Of a stretch of DNA of 64,000 bases, positions 36,523-45,512 are shown in pieces. Below the pieces are notes generated by a model. The model was not told where the DNA came from. It worked only from the letters and a program-made list of their open reading frames with translations, and did not search any database. The stretch comes from Microbulbifer flavimaris. Its GTDB lineage: Bacteria > Pseudomonadota > Gammaproteobacteria > Pseudomonadales > Cellvibrionaceae. The position numbers and the translations under genes were made by a program. Numbering within the stretch: position 1 is the stretch's first letter; each line of letters opens with the position of its first letter. The stretch is from NCBI RefSeq assembly GCF_001641755.2, contig NZ_LRFG02000006.1, positions 60,000 to 123,999 on the forward strand, read 5' to 3'.

Positions 36523-36754
36523 AAAAGGCTCCTTGTTGAGAATGCGTTGTGTTGATGTCTGGTACGGGGAAAATACTATTGGCTGCTTTTTATTAATTAA
36601 AATAATCAATTTTAATGACTTTGATTGATACGGGTTATCAAACCACTGCTGGGCCGGCAGCGCACGCGGCGGCCTCTGGCGTTGCGGACCGGGGACTCAG
36701 TGCGGATACTGCTCTGCAGCGGTCCCGATACGCCGGAATCGTGAATCTGCAGGG

Positions 36755-38080
36755 ATGTCGAGCATGCGATTGATTCGCTTACTGAAAGGAGAGCTGGCAC
36801 GGGAGGCCGCCGAGTGGGTCGAGGAGGGCCTGATCAGCGACGCCCAGGCGGAGGGCATCTGTCGCCGCTACGGGGCTGATTACCACGCCATTAACAGCCG
36901 TGCGCAGGGGTATGCCGTTCTGGTAGGGCTCGCTTACCTGTTCCTGGGGCTGGCATTGATCACTGTGTTGGGCGCCAACTGGGAGGAGATTCCCCGCGCC
37001 CTGCGCATGGGTGGGCTGGTGCTGCTCACCGTGTCTACGCACCTCGCCGCCATCCTCCGCTACGTTCATGGTGACCGGCGCGCTGGTATCGGGCTGATGC
37101 TCCTCGGTAACCTCTTCTACGGGGCTTCGATCATTCTGATCGCCCAGATCTATCACCTGGGCGAGCATATGCCGGACGGGCTCTTCTGGTGGGCGCTGGG
37201 TTGCCTGCCATTCGCCCTGATCACCCGTAATCCCTGGCTGTGTTTACAGGCCAACCTCCTGGCACTGGTCTGGTTTCTGCTGGAGGTCTTTAACGGCTAC
37301 CTGCCGGGCCTTTTCCCGCTGTTCTTTCTCTCATCGGCCTATGTGCTCTGGCGGGGGCCGCAGAGTGCACTGCTGATGCTGGTGGCAGTGGCGAGTGCGG
37401 GTTTGTGGGTTGAGTACGGGCTGTCGTGGCTGTGGGGAGATGGCGCTTCCGGGCTGTTGTTTGATATACACCCGGAAAACCTGTTCGTCGCTGCCGGCCT
37501 CTTCCTGCTGTTGTTCGCGTTCAGTCACTGGTTGTCGCAGCGACAGGATTCCAAGCCACGGGATTATGCCGCGCTGCTCTCCATCTGGAGTTTGCGTTTT
37601 GCGTTGCTGTTTATGCTGGTAATGAGTTTTGCCCGACCGTGGCGGGCGCTGCTCGAGTACGACTGGCAACATCAGCTGGGGCTGTGGACTGTCCAGTTGT
37701 TGCTCGGCGCGGCTACGCTGTGGTTGGCCTATCGGGCGGGGCGCCTGTTGTCAGTGGCATTACTGTTTGCCGCATTGCTGATCGTGCAAATTGCCCTCAT
37801 CTTCGATGGCAACCCGGATCACGCAGTTGCCTTCCAGTTGGTGGCCAACTTTGCCCTGCTGGGCACCGGTATCTGGCTCATCGTGCGTGGCATCACTAAC
37901 GGTATTTCCCATTATTTCTTTCTCGGGGTAACCGCCATACTGGCTACGGCCTTCCTGCGCTATGTCGATCTCATCGGGGACTACCTGGGCGGTGCTGCGC
38001 TGTTTACCCTGTTCGCTCTGCTGCTGATGCTGGCCGCCCGCTTCTGGAGGCGGGTGCGTGAGGGGGAGGGCAGCCTGTGA
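36755..38080 (+). CDS. DUF2157-family membrane protein
   Basis: 441 aa. The soluble N-terminal part (LLKGELAREAAEWVEEGLISDAQ, in pieces: AEWVEEGLISDAQAE) is followed by 11 or 12 hydrophobic helices, the layout of DUF2157. Function unknown. A second ATG at 36764 is a possible start. The gene ends in a GTGA overlap with the next gene, a GDYXXLXY protein, the partner usually found beside DUF2157; the two probably act together in the membrane. Confidence 0.88.
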   Translation: MSSMRLIRLLKGELAREAAEWVEEGLISDAQAEGICRRYGADYHAINSRAQGYAVLVGLAYLFLGLALITVLGANWEEIPRALRMGGLVLLTVSTHLAAILRYVHGDRRAGIGLMLLGNLFYGASIILIAQIYHLGEHMPDGLFWWALGCLPFALITRNPWLCLQANLLALVWFLLEVFNGYLPGLFPLFFLSSAYVLWRGPQSALLMLVAVASAGLWVEYGLSWLWGDGASGLLFDIHPENLFVAAGLFLLLFAFSHWLSQRQDSKPRDYAALLSIWSLRFALLFMLVMSFARPWRALLEYDWQHQLGLWTVQLLLGAATLWLAYRAGRLLSVALLFAALLIVQIALIFDGNPDHAVAFQLVANFALLGTGIWLIVRGITNGISHYFFLGVTAILATAFLRYVDLIGDYLGGAALFTLFALLLMLAARFWRRVREGEGSL

Positions 38081-38610
38081 AGCAGCTCAATGGTCGACAA
38101 CAGCTTGCACTGGCCGCCGCGTTACTGTTCCAGTTTCTGGTACTGATCGGTATGGTCGTCACCGCACAGGTGCCACTGTGGACCGGGCAGGAGATCCGTA
38201 TCGAGACCATACCCGTGGACCCGCGCTCTCTGTTTCGTGGCAATTACGCACGTCTCCAGTATGCCTTTTCGGAGCTGGATACCGGGGTATTCGGGCAAGA
38301 CAGGCCACTACGTAATGGCGAGGTGGTTTATGTCTCTCTCACGCCGGACAAACAGGGGCTATATCGATTCGCAGGGGCAAGCCTGCAGGAGCCCGAAGAC
38401 GGCGTTTTCCTGCGCGGGCGGGTCTCCGGTCAGTGGTGGCGCCGGGAGGGTAATGTTTACCGTATTCGCTACGGCATTGAAGCCTTCTTTGCGCCCAAGG
38501 AAAGAGCCCTGGCCCTGGAGAGCGAGCTTCGCGAGGGTGGGGTGGCCGTCCTGCGGGTGTCTGCCTCCGGGCGGGCGCGGCTCGAGCGGGTTATAGGCGG
38601 TGTGGATTGA
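38077..38610 (+). CDS. GDYXXLXY-domain membrane-anchored protein
   Basis: 177 aa with one N-terminal transmembrane helix (LALAAALLFQFLVLIGMVV) and a periplasmic domain. The family motif appears as RGNYARLQY (G-N-Y instead of G-D-Y). The GTG start lies inside the stop of the DUF2157 gene (GTGA), so translation is coupled. The role is unknown; the pairing is conserved in other bacteria. Confidence 0.88.
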   Translation: MKQLNGRQQLALAAALLFQFLVLIGMVVTAQVPLWTGQEIRIETIPVDPRSLFRGNYARLQYAFSELDTGVFGQDRPLRNGEVVYVSLTPDKQGLYRFAGASLQEPEDGVFLRGRVSGQWWRREGNVYRIRYGIEAFFAPKERALALESELREGGVAVLRVSASGRARLERVIGGVD

Positions 38611-38688
38611 CGCTTCAGAACGGGCATCATCGTGCACTGGCACTGACTGGCACTGCTAGCCGCAAATAAAAACAATCAGGGACTAACC

Positions 38689-39297
38689 ATGCAGAACAGC
38701 CATCTATCGGCGGCGCGGGTATTCCGCATTGCGCTGCTTTCCCAGGCCGCACTGTTGTTGCTGGCGCTCGGCGGGCTCTGGCTGACCGAAGTGGAGCGGC
38801 CGGCTGCCCGGGGCAGCGAGGTCAGCTGGATACTGACGGGTGCGCTGGCAGCACTGGCGACTTACGCCCTGGCCGTTTTCCTGACCAGGCTGCCCGGTTC
38901 CCTGGGCTCGGCGTTGCGGCGTCTGTGTGCGTTGCTGCATCCTCTTTTTGCCGGCTGTTCCTGGGGGCAGATTGCTGTGCTGGCTACTGCAGCGGGCATC
39001 TGCGAAGAATTGTTTTTCCGGGTTTTCCTGCAGAACTGGCTGGCGGGATTGGTGAGTCCTTGGTGGGGACTGTTCGCCGCGTCGGTGGTTTTCGCCCTGT
39101 TGCACTTCGCCTCTGTACTGTACTTCACCGTGACACTGGTTATGGGATTACTGCTGGGCTGGTTTTACTGGTCCACCGGCAGTGCACTGGGGGTGATGGT
39201 CTGGCATGGCCTGTATGACCTGCTGGCAATCGGGATGCTGGCCAGGTACCCACACCTGTTGGGCATCAAGCCGCAAAATACCCTGAGAGCAGGCTAA
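38689..39297 (+). CDS. CPBP-family intramembrane glutamic endopeptidase
   Basis: 202-aa membrane protein (Abi/CAAX-protease-like). The three motifs are present: EELFFR (EExxxR), FALLH (FxxxH) and WHGLYD (HxxxD). In bacteria these proteases process membrane substrates or act in bacteriocin self-immunity; the target here is unknown. Its 3' end overlaps the convergent exoD-like gene by 32 bases. Confidence 0.88.
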   Translation: MQNSHLSAARVFRIALLSQAALLLLALGGLWLTEVERPAARGSEVSWILTGALAALATYALAVFLTRLPGSLGSALRRLCALLHPLFAGCSWGQIAVLATAAGICEELFFRVFLQNWLAGLVSPWWGLFAASVVFALLHFASVLYFTVTLVMGLLLGWFYWSTGSALGVMVWHGLYDLLAIGMLARYPHLLGIKPQNTLRAG

Positions 39298-39868
39298 ACA
39301 GAATCAGGGCCGCAGTGAGGCCGGTCAGGACGAAGGCAATGATAGCCAGCAGCCCGTCCTGGGCCACCAGCGCCAGCCCAAAGGTGGTGAGCGCTACCCC
39401 CGCCAGGGACGCAGAGAAGGGCACCACCTCCATCACCGGCAGCGCCAGGGCAATCACGACACAGATGGTGGCGATCACGTAGGTCCCGGTACGGTGCACC
39501 AGGAAGCGAAATCGGGGCCGCAGCCAGCGGTCGCTCACTTCAGCAGGGCGCTGCAGGAAATGCAGAGCCCGCTGCAGGCTTTTCTCCGAGATGGAACGTC
39601 TCAACAGCCATTGGGGTAACCAGAAATAGTGGCGCCCCAGCAGCAGCTGCACGGCCACCAGTAAAACCAGGATGGCCATGATAGTGGGTACACCGGGGAT
39701 TCCGCTCAGGGGCGAGAAGAGGATCAGCCCTACGAGCAATAGCAGGGGGGCAAACGAGCGTCGTCCCACCGCGCGGATAACCAAACTGAGAGTGACCCGC
39801 TTCTGTGACGCGGCTTCCCGGCCAATGTGCTCCAGCATTTGTTGCAGGCTGGTGAATTCCTGGGGCAT
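39266..39868 (-). CDS. ExoD-family exopolysaccharide-related membrane protein
   Basis: 200 aa with the ExoD pattern: an N-terminal soluble segment (SLQQMLEHIG), the conserved LLLLVGLILFSPLSGIPG stretch and about four further helices. ExoD proteins affect exopolysaccharide production by an unclear mechanism. It runs convergent to and overlaps the CPBP gene at the 3' ends. Confidence 0.88.
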   Translation of the reverse strand: MPQEFTSLQQMLEHIGREAASQKRVTLSLVIRAVGRRSFAPLLLLVGLILFSPLSGIPGVPTIMAILVLLVAVQLLLGRHYFWLPQWLLRRSISEKSLQRALHFLQRPAEVSDRWLRPRFRFLVHRTGTYVIATICVVIALALPVMEVVPFSASLAGVALTTFGLALVAQDGLLAIIAFVLTGLTAALILFSLLSGYFAA

Positions 39869-39987
39869 GAGTGCATCTGGTTACAAAATGGAGCCGCCAT
39901 TCTACTGCGCGTAGGGGCACCGGGGGCAAATCTGTTTTGTTGCACTCATGGAAAGCGCCGCCGGCGTTTCCGGGAGTGCACCGGGGT

Positions 39988-40560
39988 CTATTCCCCGGAA
40001 ATCACCCTTTCCAGTGTGAAGGCTCCCCGCAGCTCGCCCAGCTGATAGCCCCGGGCTTGGTCATTGGGGTACAGGCTATCCAGTTTCTGTGCCACTGCGG
40101 GCGCCAGCTCGGTGCCATGGCAGACAAGGCAGGGTCCCTGTACCGGGATCGCCTTCATAAAACGCTGTACGCTCTTGCCGTCGCGCTGTTCAGTGGTGGC
40201 GGCTTCGAGGGATGCCATGGATTCGCCGGCGTCCAGGCGAGCCTGGAATTGTTGCAGTTGATGGCGTTCCCAATCGTCCGGGCTATTGGCCGGGTTCCGC
40301 ACTTTCAGGCTGGTTCTGGCTACCTGCCAACCGGTCTCAGTGGAAATCTGCTCTGTCAGGGGCATGGCCTTCAGGTTACAGACCGAGATTGCCTCAACCG
40401 GCCCGCCGCGCTTCATCGCAGAGACCAGCTCCTGTTTCAGGGTTTTCCCCAGTGCCAGTGAGGCCTGGCGGGCCTGGCCAATCGCGATCCCTGACTCGTC
40501 GGCCCACGCGTTTCCAATGACGCCCAGTAACAAAACAGTAATCGTTAGAGGAAATTTCAT
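39988..40560 (-). CDS. Periplasmic DUF3365 (Tll0287-like) haem-binding protein
   Basis: 190 aa with a signal peptide (cleavage near AWA-DE, about residue 21). A single CxxCH haem-attachment site occurs in PCLVCHGTE. The domain (KVRNPANSPDDWE) matches DUF3365, a PAS-like fold thought to sense redox state or gas. It is followed downstream by the ExoD gene without an obvious terminator. Confidence 0.88.
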   Translation of the reverse strand: MKFPLTITVLLLGVIGNAWADESGIAIGQARQASLALGKTLKQELVSAMKRGGPVEAISVCNLKAMPLTEQISTETGWQVARTSLKVRNPANSPDDWERHQLQQFQARLDAGESMASLEAATTEQRDGKSVQRFMKAIPVQGPCLVCHGTELAPAVAQKLDSLYPNDQARGYQLGELRGAFTLERVISGE

Positions 40561-40788
40561 GGGGGAGTCTCCTTTACAACCCGGTGGGGGGCGAATGCAG
40601 TAAGAATACCAGCGTCACGTCGAAAGAAAACGCTGCCCGGCGCGCACCCCGGGCGCGAGTATTCCAGCGGGGCTCAGGCCCACAAGGTGAGTCACGGCGA
40701 GGCGTGCTGTGGGCTGTCTTTAACGGGGTGACGCACGGTTTTTCAGTGCCGAAGCGCGCCACTCCAGCACACTCCGCCGACAGGTCGT

Positions 40789-42159
40789 TTACTCGATTAC
40801 GGAATTCCCCGAGGCCTTCCAGGCCCCCATGGAGCCGAGAAATACATCCACATTCTCAAATCCGGAACGCTGCAGGATAGAAGCGCCGATGGTTGCGCGG
40901 GCGCCGCTGGCGCACATGACGGTATAGTGGCCGCCCTTGGGGAGTCTTTGCAGTTGCTCTGGCAGGTGGCCGAGGTAAATCGTTGTTGCACCCGGAACCG
41001 TACCCTGCTCGACCTCCTTCTTACCGCGCACATCCAGCAGCTGCCAATCACGGTCTTCACCTTGCACGCGCGCCTTTACCGTGTCCGCATCGACCACGGC
41101 GGTACTGCTAAACGGTCGTGCAGCCGCCGCCCAGCCGGGCAGGGCAGTGTTGAGAAAACCGGGCACCCGGTCAAAGCCGATTCGCGCCAGGTGGCGGGCA
41201 GCCGCCTGCGCCTGACTGCTGCTGTCGGCGACCAGCACGATCTCATCCTCCGGGTCTAGAAACCAGCCGGCGAAGGCGGGGATCATGTCACAGGGGATAG
41301 CGAGGCTGCCGGGTATATGCGCGCCGAGGTAGGCGGTAACACCGCGGACATCGATCACCTCGGCCTTCTCGATCAGGCGATAAAAGTCATCCGCATCCAG
41401 GACCGGTGGTGTCACGACCCGGGCCGCGGGCGCGCTGCCATCCAGGTTGAGCTGCTCCATATTGCGGAAATAGGGCGGCTGCTCGTGATGTTCCGCCACC
41501 TTTTTCTCGATGAATTTCTTGCGGTCGCCGATTTGCAGCATCGGGTTGTATTTGCGCTCGTAACCGAGGGTGGAAAAATCCCGATCGGCCATGTTGTCGC
41601 CACAGACGGACCCGGCGCCGTGGGCAGGGTAGAGAATGGCCTGGTTTCCCAGAGACAGGATCTTTTGCAGACTGTCGTACAGGAGGCCCGCCACTTCTTC
41701 CTTGCGATCCGGATAAAAGTCTGTGCGCCCTACATCACCGACAAAAAGTGCATCGCCGGTAAAGACGCCGATGGCCTGATCGCCAAAATCCTGGTCGTAA
41801 ATGGCAAAGGAAAGACTGTCGTCAGTGTGGCCGGGGGTCTCCAGCACCTTCAGGCGCATCGACCCGAAGGTGAAATCATCTCCCTCACGCACTGTGTCCG
41901 CATAAGTGACGTCGCCAGCGGGGTTGGGGCCGTGATGGACTGCGGCGCCTGTCAGCTGGGCGAGGATGGGGGCGCCGGAGATCAGGTCCTCGTTGCGGTG
42001 GGTTTCGAAGATATGGGTGATACGGCAGCCTTTCTCCCGTGCCTTCTCGGCATAGATCTCACAATCACGGCGCGGGTCGATGACAGCCGCTTCGCCGCCA
42101 TCGCCGATCAGATAAGAGAGTTGAGCGAGACCGGGGGACTTGATGGATTCGACAAACAT
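40789..42159 (-). CDS. Metallo-beta-lactamase fold protein fused to two rhodanese domains
   Basis: 456 aa. Residues 1-240 form an MBL fold like persulfide dioxygenases (ETPGHTDDS, TGDALFVGDVGRTDF, YPAHGAGSVCG). The first metal motif reads THRNEDLISG in place of THxHxDH. A first rhodanese domain (about 255-350) lacks the active-site Cys (LVADSSS in the loop). The second (about 365-456) keeps it in VMCASGARAT. CstB, a persulfide dioxygenase-sulfurtransferase fusion, has a similar order. It is not near the other sulfide genes and no regulator adjoins it. Confidence 0.88.
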   Translation of the reverse strand: MFVESIKSPGLAQLSYLIGDGGEAAVIDPRRDCEIYAEKAREKGCRITHIFETHRNEDLISGAPILAQLTGAAVHHGPNPAGDVTYADTVREGDDFTFGSMRLKVLETPGHTDDSLSFAIYDQDFGDQAIGVFTGDALFVGDVGRTDFYPDRKEEVAGLLYDSLQKILSLGNQAILYPAHGAGSVCGDNMADRDFSTLGYERKYNPMLQIGDRKKFIEKKVAEHHEQPPYFRNMEQLNLDGSAPAARVVTPPVLDADDFYRLIEKAEVIDVRGVTAYLGAHIPGSLAIPCDMIPAFAGWFLDPEDEIVLVADSSSQAQAAARHLARIGFDRVPGFLNTALPGWAAAARPFSSTAVVDADTVKARVQGEDRDWQLLDVRGKKEVEQGTVPGATTIYLGHLPEQLQRLPKGGHYTVMCASGARATIGASILQRSGFENVDVFLGSMGAWKASGNSVIE

Positions 42160-42321
42160 CGCATCTCCTTCTTGTGGGACAGGGTGATCGGGGAGAGGGC
42201 GCTTTCATCCTCTCAATCCTCTTACCTTAGTCCTTGATGGCGCCAACAGGGAATTCAACCCCCTTGGCGGGGTCGATCCTGCCGGGGGAATTGCCGCGTC
42301 AGTGGTGGCGACTGCACCGCT

Positions 42322-45300
42322 TTACTCGTCGCTGGCCGATACCGCTTCCTCACCCTGCAACCGCTGATGCCAGTTGAGGGCGATCACAGTGAGTGCAGGC
42401 AGCATGGTGAGCGTGACCAGAGTGGCACCGATAATGCCACTCATCACAATGACGCCGACGCCGCGATAGAGCTCGGTACCAGCGCCGGGCAGGAAGACCA
42501 GCGGAGCCAGTCCGCAGATGGTGGTGATACTGGAGATAGCGATGGGCCGCAGTCGTGAACTGACCGCTTCCCGCACCGCCTCGACGGGAGATTGCCCCTC
42601 CTCCTTAACGTTGCCGATGGCCCGGTGCACGATCAGGATCGGGTTGTTTACCACTGTGCCCATCAGGATCAGGAAGCCCAGCATGGAGATCATGTCGAAC
42701 GGCTGATGGAAGCCTTCGAAACCCATGCCGCGCAGCACCGCACCGATCAGGTTCATCAAGGCCAGTCCGGCAATGCCGCCGGCGATGCCCAGCGGAATCG
42801 TGGTCATGATGAGCAGCGGGTAGCCCCAGTGGGAAAAGATGGCCACCATCAACAGGTAGACAATCAGCAACGCCACCACGTAGTTGCTGCTCAGGGACTC
42901 GCGGGTGGCGTCAAGCTGGTCGGCCGCGCCGGAAATGGTCAGGCTCACGCCTGCCGGCACCTGGCCGGTGTCTTTCAGGTGTTGCACCAGTTGGCTGCGC
43001 ACCCGCTCGACACCGGTTTCCAGGGCCACCGAGCGGGGTGGGATGATATTGAGCGTGACAGTGCGGCGGCCGTCCACCCGGCGAACCGTGCTGGTGTCTA
43101 CCGTCTCGATGGTCTGTGCCAGTTCGGACAGTGGTAATACCGTGCCCACCGGTGTGTAGATAAAAATATTCTGTAGCGTATCGACCGTAGCCGCGGGTCC
43201 CTCGCGGTTGTACAGATACATATCGATCTTGTCGTCGTCGAGGAAAAACTCGTTGACGAAAGCTCCGTCGGTCAGGGCGGCGACGGTAAAACCGATATCC
43301 TCTGCGGTCATTCCCACCTCGGCGGCCCGGTCCCAGCGCGGTCGTACCTGCAGCAGGGGCTGGGCCAGGGCCAAGCTGGAGGGCCGGGTCTGGATGCTGG
43401 GATTGTCGAAGATTTCCTCGGCGCGCCCATAGGCCGCCCTGGCGACCTTGTACAGATCGGCGAGGTTAGGTCCGGAAATGTCCAGGTTGACACTGCGGGT
43501 GCCGCCATCGTTGCTGCTGATGATCGAGCCCCGGGCGGCAAAGGCGCGCATGCCGGGGTAGCTCTCGTATTTGTCGACGATGGCTTGCATCAATTCGTCG
43601 ATATGGCGTGGGTCTTTGCTCTCGGAAATGATGCGGATACTCTGGGGCGAGACCCGCATATTGATGTACTTCATCGCCGGCACCGTGGCCTCGCCTCGGT
43701 CAAAGGCCCGGGGCTCGTCTTCCACAAACGGCAGAAAGTATTCCTGCAGCTCTGCGGCAATGGCTTCCATGGTGTCCAGGTTGTATCCCGGGGGCGCATT
43801 CATGGTGGCAAAGGTTTTGGCTTCCTCGCCCTCCGGGAGGTATTCCGCCGGTGGTGTCAGTAAAAACACAATGGCGAGGCTGGCCACAACCGTAATACCG
43901 ATGCAGTAGAGCCGGCGGGCGGGGGTGGCAATGAGCCAGTCGATTTTGTCCAGCACCGAGTTCCGCAAAACACTGTCGGGATGCTTGAGTACGTCCTCGC
44001 CACCAAAACCCAGTCGTGCCGCCGCGGTGGGGATCACGGTAATGGCCACCAGCATGGAGGTGAGAATGGCAGCAGAAATGGCGATGGCGATATCCGAGTA
44101 AAGCTGTCCCGCTTCCTCGGCGATGAAAACCACCGGCAGAAACACCATGACGGTGGTGAGCGTCGAGGCCAGTACCGCCGGCCACACTTTCTGTACGCCG
44201 GCGATGGCCGCCCTGACCCGGTCGAGCCCCCGGCGCCGCTCCAGCTCGATGCTCTCCAGCACCACGATGCTGTTATCCAGCGTCATGCCGATAGCGAAGG
44301 CGACACCGGCGAGGGAAATGACATTGATGGTGCGGCCGGTGATCAGCAAGCCGATAAACGCCGCAATGGTACAGATGGGGATGCCCACCACACCCAGCGC
44401 CGTGGCCCGCGGGGAGCGCAGGAACAGATACATGATGGCGGTGGCCAGCAGGGCACCGATCAGCAGGTTCTTCCACACATTGAATACCGAATCCTGCACA
44501 TAGCCCACGTCATCGGCAGTCAGGTCCAGGTCCATCCCCTCCGGGTGCAGCAGCTCGGTGTTGATCCGCTCCACTTCCTTCATCATGGCGCGCTTGATGG
44601 CGATCACGTTGGAACCGCTCTCCCGCCTGACGGAAAGGCCGATCACCGGCAGGCCGTCCACATAGGAGTTACTGCGGATCTTGAAGTGATCCAGGCTCAC
44701 TTCCGCCACGTCACCCAGCCGCACGATACCGTCGCCGGTGCGCTCCAACACCATCTGCCGCAAGTCGTCCAGGTCCTGGAAGCGGCCCAGGGTCCGCAAC
44801 AGGTAGCGTCGTTTGCCGCTCTCCACTTCACCGCCGGAGACGTCGCGGTTGCGCAGGGCGATGGCCAGGCGCACGTCGTTGAGGGTCAGGTTTCGCTCCG
44901 CCAACCGCTCCGGAATCAGGCGGATCTGGATCTGCCGCTCGGCGCCACCCCAGACACCGATTTGCGAAACGCCGGGTACACCGGACATGCGCGGGCGCAC
45001 ATTGTCCTCGACAAAGTCCCGCATCATGTCCATGTCCAGGTTGCGGGGGTTGCCCGGCAGCGGCGAGATGCGGAAGTACATGAAGGCATTGGCCGAGAAC
45101 GAGGTGGCGTAAACCCGCGGCTCATCCACATTGAGCGGGTAGCGGGGCACCTGGGTGAGAGCGTTGTTGACGCGGATCAGGGTCTCGGTAATGTCCACGC
45201 CGAAGGGAAATTCCAGCTCGATCTCTGCCCTGCCCAGGTCCGCGGTGGACTGCATCTCCTGCAGGTAGGGAATATTGCGCAGGTACTCTTCCTGCTCGAT

Positions 45301-45486
45301 CAGGATTTCCTTCTCGATATCCTGGGGCGTGGTGCCGGCCCAGTTGGTCTGGATGGTAACGGTGCGCACCTCCAGATCGGGAATCATCTGCACGGGAATC
45401 CGCAGGGCCGCCACCACACCCAGGATCACGATGATCAGCGCGGTGACCGTTACCAGGATGCCATTGCGGATAATCTGTTCGAACAT
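42322..45486 (-). CDS. RND-family efflux permease
   Basis: 1054-aa inner-membrane proton-driven exporter of the HAE/AcrB superfamily. It has 12 helices with two large periplasmic loops, the N-terminal motif RIPVQMIPDLEV, the TM4 proton-relay pattern GMTLDNSIVVLE and TM10-12 motifs FLILMGTVVNNPILI and FLPGAGTELYRGVG. The substrate cannot be read from sequence. It follows its adaptor gene by 26 bases. No outer-membrane channel gene is present, so a chromosomal TolC homologue is presumably shared. Confidence 0.93.
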   Translation of the reverse strand: MFEQIIRNGILVTVTALIIVILGVVAALRIPVQMIPDLEVRTVTIQTNWAGTTPQDIEKEILIEQEEYLRNIPYLQEMQSTADLGRAEIELEFPFGVDITETLIRVNNALTQVPRYPLNVDEPRVYATSFSANAFMYFRISPLPGNPRNLDMDMMRDFVEDNVRPRMSGVPGVSQIGVWGGAERQIQIRLIPERLAERNLTLNDVRLAIALRNRDVSGGEVESGKRRYLLRTLGRFQDLDDLRQMVLERTGDGIVRLGDVAEVSLDHFKIRSNSYVDGLPVIGLSVRRESGSNVIAIKRAMMKEVERINTELLHPEGMDLDLTADDVGYVQDSVFNVWKNLLIGALLATAIMYLFLRSPRATALGVVGIPICTIAAFIGLLITGRTINVISLAGVAFAIGMTLDNSIVVLESIELERRRGLDRVRAAIAGVQKVWPAVLASTLTTVMVFLPVVFIAEEAGQLYSDIAIAISAAILTSMLVAITVIPTAAARLGFGGEDVLKHPDSVLRNSVLDKIDWLIATPARRLYCIGITVVASLAIVFLLTPPAEYLPEGEEAKTFATMNAPPGYNLDTMEAIAAELQEYFLPFVEDEPRAFDRGEATVPAMKYINMRVSPQSIRIISESKDPRHIDELMQAIVDKYESYPGMRAFAARGSIISSNDGGTRSVNLDISGPNLADLYKVARAAYGRAEEIFDNPSIQTRPSSLALAQPLLQVRPRWDRAAEVGMTAEDIGFTVAALTDGAFVNEFFLDDDKIDMYLYNREGPAATVDTLQNIFIYTPVGTVLPLSELAQTIETVDTSTVRRVDGRRTVTLNIIPPRSVALETGVERVRSQLVQHLKDTGQVPAGVSLTISGAADQLDATRESLSSNYVVALLIVYLLMVAIFSHWGYPLLIMTTIPLGIAGGIAGLALMNLIGAVLRGMGFEGFHQPFDMISMLGFLILMGTVVNNPILIVHRAIGNVKEEGQSPVEAVREAVSSRLRPIAISSITTICGLAPLVFLPGAGTELYRGVGVIVMSGIIGATLVTLTMLPALTVIALNWHQRLQGEEAVSASDE

Positions 45487-45512
45487 GGGGTTAGCGGTTC
45501 TCTCCCGGAAGG

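Noticed and set aside
36523..36754. OxyR binding site upstream of ahpC
   Set aside because: Only a GATA-N5-TATC palindrome in an AT-rich stretch is visible; spacing does not match the four-part OxyR pattern.
38689..39297. Bacteriocin-immunity or phage-abortive role for the CPBP gene
   Set aside because: No bacteriocin precursor or defence genes lie nearby, so only the protease family is claimed.
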